DNA of 7,449 nt from NCBI GenBank assembly GCA_002420015.1, contig DIHF01000006.1, positions 415 to 7,863 of the forward strand. Direction: 5' to 3'. Below are positions 4,788 to 7,449 of the stretch, in pieces. Position numbers and translations under genes: made by a program. Below the pieces are notes generated by a model that saw only the letters and a list, made by a program, of their open reading frames with translations, did not search any database and had not been told where the DNA came from. The DNA comes from Micavibrio sp. UBA5703 (GTDB taxonomy: Bacteria > Pseudomonadota > Alphaproteobacteria > Micavibrionales > Micavibrionaceae). The number at the start of each line of letters is the position of its first letter. The first letter of the stretch is position 1.

Positions 4788-5720
4788 ATGTCTGAAAACC
4801 GTCTACCGTCTACCGTCTACCGTCCACCGGATGTTGAGCCGCACAAAGTCCTCCTCAAGCGCGGGGAGTTTGTCGATCCCCGGCGCGGGGGCCGCATCAT
4901 CCCGTACAAAATCTATTACCCTGTCGATCACGGCCTTGAGAAAATGCCGGTTATCGTGTGGAGCCACGGTTTCGGTGGTAACCGCGACGGCGCGGCGTTT
5001 CTATCGCGCTATGTCGCAAGCCACGGCTATGTGATCGTGCACATCACCCACCATGGCACCGACAGCAGCCTGTGGGAGGGGCAGCCGGGCCACCCGTGGG
5101 ATATTCTCAAAAAGACAAAAGTGTCGCGTGAAACCACTTTTAACAGGATGTTCGATGTGCCTTTTACGCTGGATATGCTCCCCGGCTGGGCGGCAGAAAA
5201 CCCGGAGGCCGGGGCTTTTATGGATTTCGGCGCTATCGGCATGTCCGGGCATTCCTTCGGCGCTCTGACCGCGCAGGCTATGGCCGGGATGCCTCTCCCG
5301 GACAGTGAAGGGCGGTTGCAGAGTTTCCGTGAGAAGCGATTCAGGGCCGGAATCCTTTATAGCCCCGTGCCGATTGCACATCTGACTAATGCAGCGCATG
5401 CGGATTTATACGGCCCTATCGACATGCCGCTGTTTCATATGACCGGCACGCAGGACGATTCACCGATTGAAGGGTTTGATTACAAGCACAGATTGCTGGT
5501 TCACGAGCATTCCAGCCATCCGGAAAAATACCTGATGGTGCTGGAGGGCGGGGACCACATGGTTTACAACGGCACCCGGGGAAAGCTGGAGAAAAACCCC
5601 AACCGCGAAAAGCACGAGGATATCATCAAGGTTTCCTCGCTGGCGTTCTGGGACGCTTTTCTGAAGGACGATGCGGCGGCGAAAGAATGGCTTGGCGCGG
5701 AGCATTGGAAGTCTATATAA
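4788..5720 (+). CDS. Alpha/beta hydrolase, PAF-acetylhydrolase/dienelactone hydrolase-like
   Basis: This 310-aa protein has the serine hydrolase triad layout. The oxyanion loop HGFGGN is at residues 60-65, the nucleophile elbow GHSFG at 154-158 puts the catalytic Ser at 156, the acid is probably Asp223 or Asp224 in TGTQDDSP, and the base is His257 in GGDHMVY. The overall pattern (PVIVWSHGFGG, IGMSGHSFGALTA, PLFHMTGTQDD) is like that of predicted platelet-activating-factor acetylhydrolase or dienelactone hydrolase family proteins, which cleave esters. The true substrate is unknown. No signal peptide is present, so it should act in the cytoplasm. The ATG at 4788 has CAGG 7 bases upstream. The first 15 codons include a 7-base tandem repeat and look poorly conserved in character; a slightly later start cannot be excluded. 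The ABC ATPase gene begins 6 bases after the stop, implying one transcript. Confidence 0.85.
   Translation: MSENRLPSTVYRPPDVEPHKVLLKRGEFVDPRRGGRIIPYKIYYPVDHGLEKMPVIVWSHGFGGNRDGAAFLSRYVASHGYVIVHITHHGTDSSLWEGQPGHPWDILKKTKVSRETTFNRMFDVPFTLDMLPGWAAENPEAGAFMDFGAIGMSGHSFGALTAQAMAGMPLPDSEGRLQSFREKRFRAGILYSPVPIAHLTNAAHADLYGPIDMPLFHMTGTQDDSPIEGFDYKHRLLVHEHSSHPEKYLMVLEGGDHMVYNGTRGKLEKNPNREKHEDIIKVSSLAFWDAFLKDDAAAKEWLGAEHWKSI
4801..4828 (+). repeat. Heptanucleotide tandem repeat at the start of the hydrolase gene
   Basis: GTCTACC is present three times perfectly (4801-4821) and a fourth time as GTCCACC (4822-4828), from codon 5 of the annotated hydrolase. Seven bases is not a multiple of three, so gain or loss of one unit would shift the reading frame. 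It may equally be the tail of the intergenic repeat cluster that the reading frame happens to run through. Confidence 0.8.
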
Positions 5721-5726
5721 AACAGC

Positions 5727-6656
5727 ATGGACAACGCCATTGAAATTACCGGCCTGAACAAGACGTACCGCGCCACGCGCAAGGGGGTGGCCAAGCAGGC
5801 TTTGATCGATGTCGATCTGAGCATCCCAAAGGGCTCGATTTTCGGCCTGTTGGGGCCGAATGGCGCTGGGAAATCGACGATCATCAACATCATGGCCGGA
5901 CTGGTTCTGAAGACATCCGGCAGCGTCAAAATCTGGGGCTTTGACATCGATAAAAACCCCCGCAACGCCAAAAGCGCTATCGGCGTGGTGCCGCAGGAGA
6001 TCAACGCCGATTGGTTTTTCTCCCCGCGCCAGACGCTCGATCTTCAGGCGGGGCTTTACGGCGTGCCGAAACCTGAGCGCCGCACGATGGAGATTCTCGA
6101 AACCGTCGGGCTGGCCGACAAGGCCGATGCCTATGCGCGCTCGCTATCCGGCGGGATGCGGCGGCGGCTGATGGTGGCCAAGGCGATGGTCCACAGCCCG
6201 CCCATTCTGGTGCTGGACGAGCCGACGGCGGGCGTGGATGTCGATTTGCGCCGCCAGCTCTGGGACAATGTCAGGGCACTGAACAGGCGCGGCGTGACGA
6301 TACTCCTGACCACGCATTATCTGGAGGAGGCAGAGGCGCTGTGCGACCGCATCGCGATCATCAATCATGGCCGCGTCGTGGTGTCGGAGGACAAGGAAAC
6401 TTTGCTGGGGCGCGTCGACAACAAGACCATTCGCTTTCATTTGAACCGGGATATCGAAAATGTACCGGAAAACCTCGCGGCTTTGGGGGGGCGGAAAGAG
6501 GGGTCACGTAGCCTCGTGTTCCACTACAGCCCCGGTGAAGCGGCGGTAGGAAACATTATCGAAAAAATCGGCGCGGCGGGGTATGCCATCGTCGACATAA
6601 CAACCGAAGACAGCAATCTCGAAGACGTTTTCCTTCAATTGACGAAGGCGGCTTAA
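5727..6656 (+). CDS. ABC transporter ATP-binding protein (ABC-2/YadG-like)
   Basis: This 309-aa protein is a complete ABC ATPase that would power a membrane exporter by ATP hydrolysis on the cytoplasmic side. Walker A is GPNGAGKST (43-51), the Q-loop Gln is at 90, the signature SLSGGMRRR is at 139-147, Walker B with D-loop is ILVLDEPTAGVD (160-171), and the switch His is at 197 in LLTTHYLEEAE. After the nucleotide-binding domain (to about 225), a tail of about 80 residues ends in DSNLEDVFLQLT, the usual end of ATPases that pair with ABC-2 type permeases (CcmA, NodI and YadG groups). No permease follows: the next gene is a CBS protein, so the partner must be elsewhere. The start is 6 bases after the hydrolase stop and lacks a strong ribosome binding site, suggesting co-translation with that gene. 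All ATPase motifs are intact. The transported substrate cannot be inferred. Confidence 0.93.
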   Translation: MDNAIEITGLNKTYRATRKGVAKQALIDVDLSIPKGSIFGLLGPNGAGKSTIINIMAGLVLKTSGSVKIWGFDIDKNPRNAKSAIGVVPQEINADWFFSPRQTLDLQAGLYGVPKPERRTMEILETVGLADKADAYARSLSGGMRRRLMVAKAMVHSPPILVLDEPTAGVDVDLRRQLWDNVRALNRRGVTILLTTHYLEEAEALCDRIAIINHGRVVVSEDKETLLGRVDNKTIRFHLNRDIENVPENLAALGGRKEGSRSLVFHYSPGEAAVGNIIEKIGAAGYAIVDITTEDSNLEDVFLQLTKAA

Positions 6657-6744
6657 GGCGAATTTGTCTTTTTCCCCAAAATGTGCTTTGATGGGGGCGA
6701 TCAAAAATATTTGCGTGTGGTTTTTTTTGAACGGGGAGGTTCCA

Positions 6745-7206
6745 ATGACCCTTGTGCGTGATGTCATGTCGCGGGAGCCGAAATGGATTCGGCCCGAGAC
6801 GACTTTGTGTGAAGCGGCGCGTACGATGCGCGATTACGATATCGGGTTTTTGCTCGTGGGCGAGAATGACCGTATGGTCGGTGTCGTCACCGACCGCGAC
6901 ATTGCCGTACGTGCGGTGGCGGAGGGGTTCCATCCGCAATCGGATACGGTACGATCCGTAATGACGCCGGGGCCGTATTATTGTTACGATGACCAGAGCG
7001 CGGCGCAAATATGCGAGAACATGGCCTTTATCAAGGTTCGCCGCCTGCCGGTGGTGAACCGGGAAAAACGCCTGGTCGGCGTGGTCTCGCTTGGCGATCT
7101 GGCGCAGGTTTGCGAGGAGAAAAAACTCGCCATTGCGTTCTGCCGGATCACCGACAGCGGGCGCAAGGCCGTTAAAAAGGCGACAGGTCGGGCCAGAGTG
7201 GCGTAA
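6745..7206 (+). CDS. Two-CBS-domain protein, 153 aa
   Basis: This small cytoplasmic protein consists of a pair of CBS domains, which together form a Bateman module that usually binds AMP, ATP, SAM or related adenine compounds. The first repeat covers about residues 5-60 (RDVMSREPKWIRPETTL, then FLLVGENDRMVGVVTDRDIAVRAVAEG). The second covers about 68-125 (VRSVMTPGPYYCYDD, then KVRRLPVVNREKRLVGVVSLGDLAQ). A short basic tail follows (GRKAVKKATGRARVA). There is no enzymatic or channel domain attached, so it probably acts as a stand-alone sensor on an unknown partner. The ATG at 6745 is chosen because GGGGAGG (6733-6739) lies directly upstream. An in-frame ATG at 6664 would add 27 residues with no family resemblance. 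The 88-base gap before it contains a TTTGAT/ATCAAA stem (6687-6705) and no clear promoter. A strong terminator follows the gene. Confidence 0.92.
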   Translation: MTLVRDVMSREPKWIRPETTLCEAARTMRDYDIGFLLVGENDRMVGVVTDRDIAVRAVAEGFHPQSDTVRSVMTPGPYYCYDDQSAAQICENMAFIKVRRLPVVNREKRLVGVVSLGDLAQVCEEKKLAIAFCRITDSGRKAVKKATGRARVA

Positions 7207-7233
7207 ACACAGTTTTTCCTATGTTGACATGAG

Positions 7234-7269
7234 AATGCGTCCGGTATTTAGTGCCGGACGCATTTTTTT
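7234..7269 (+). terminator. Rho-independent terminator
   Basis: AATGCGTCCGG (7234-7244) and CCGGACGCATT (7254-7264) form a perfect 11-bp stem with a 9-base loop, followed by a run of seven T residues (7263-7269). It lies 27 bases after the CBS gene stop and separates it from the tRNA gene. Confidence 0.93.
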
Positions 7270-7308
7270 ACTGCCCTTTTCCGTTTTCAGCGATATGTTG
7301 GCGGTCAG

Positions 7309-7385
7309 GCGCCCGTAGCTCAGCTGGATAGAGCGTTGGTTTCCGAAGCCAAAGGTCGCAGGTTCGAATCCTGCCGGGCGCGCCA
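7309..7385 (+). tRNA. tRNA-Arg (anticodon CCG)
   Basis: A full cloverleaf is visible. The acceptor stem is GCGCCCG (7309-7315) with CGGGCGC (7375-7381), followed by discriminator G and encoded CCA (7383-7385). The D arm contains GCTCAGCTGGATAGAGC. The anticodon loop TTCCGAA (7341-7347) places CCG at 7343-7345, reading the CGG arginine codon, with stem TTGGT/GCCAA. The T arm has the canonical GGTTCGAATCC. No convincing promoter was found between the terminator and the tRNA. Confidence 0.97.
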
Positions 7386-7424
7386 TTTTCATAAAACAAA
7401 CAATTTTTAGTAAAGCTTCATATT

Positions 7425-7449
7425 CCCGTCATCCCCGACCAGCGAGGCA
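7425..7449. repeat. Possible left end of another dispersed palindrome, cut by the window
   Basis: CCCGTCATCCCCGACCAGCG at 7425-7444 resembles the opening arm of a GTCATCCCCG...CGGGGAT-type intergenic palindrome. The matching arm would lie beyond the window, so this cannot be confirmed here. Confidence 0.3.

Noticed and set aside
4801..4828. Short tandem units as a CRISPR array
   Set aside because: The units are 7 bases, contiguous and without spacers; no cas genes are present.
6664..6744. Upstream ATG extending the CBS protein by 27 residues
   Set aside because: GGGGAGG directly before 6745 and the CBS domain boundary favour the shorter form.
7224..7250. TTGACA with TATTTA as a promoter for the tRNA
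   Set aside because: The spacer is only 15 bases and the -10 candidate lies in the terminator loop, so transcripts would terminate at once.

Overview
The window most likely comes from an alphaproteobacterium of moderately high GC. The strongest evidence is the circularly permuted (two-piece) ssrA gene at about 1135-1452, in which the CCA-ending acceptor piece precedes the tag-coding piece. The SspB-alpha-type ClpXP adaptor at 4060-4584 agrees. No gene pins down an order or genus, although the many short palindromic intergenic repeats suggest an environmental or little-studied lineage. All convincing genes lie on the + strand.

Layout. Positions 70-1104 hold two tightly spaced soluble proteins that I do not recognise. 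A strong sigma-70-like promoter overlaps the stop codon of the second and drives the permuted tmRNA gene. The tmRNA is followed by a hairpin and a roughly 60-bp palindromic repeat (1475-1564). Positions 1654-3929 encode a small secreted cysteine-rich protein and, 8 bases later, a large O-antigen ligase/polymerase-like membrane protein with a TPR-like C-terminal tail. After a GC hairpin comes sspB (4060-4584). A repeat-rich gap follows (4585-4787) with a possible terminator, a CACAGCG repeat and a 95-bp palindrome. An alpha/beta hydrolase (4788-5720) then runs almost directly into an ABC transporter ATPase (5727-6656). A two-CBS-domain protein (6745-7206) follows, with a clear Rho-independent terminator and tRNA-Arg(CCG). 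The window ends in what looks like the start of another dispersed repeat.

How the genes fit together. The clearest theme is ribosome rescue and proteolysis: ssrA supplies the tag added to stalled proteins, and SspB would deliver tagged proteins to ClpXP. The two are 2.6 kb apart and not in one operon. The predicted tag is the most interesting item. It has 24 codons, against roughly 10-14 in the alphaproteobacterial tags I know, contains ANDNS twice, and ends in KAA rather than the usual LAA/VAA-type end. The Wzy/WaaL-like protein points to cell-surface polysaccharide or glycoconjugate assembly. The hydrolase-ABC pair may be one transcription unit, but no ABC-2 permease is visible, so its substrate is unknown. 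I see no phage, CRISPR or defence system here.
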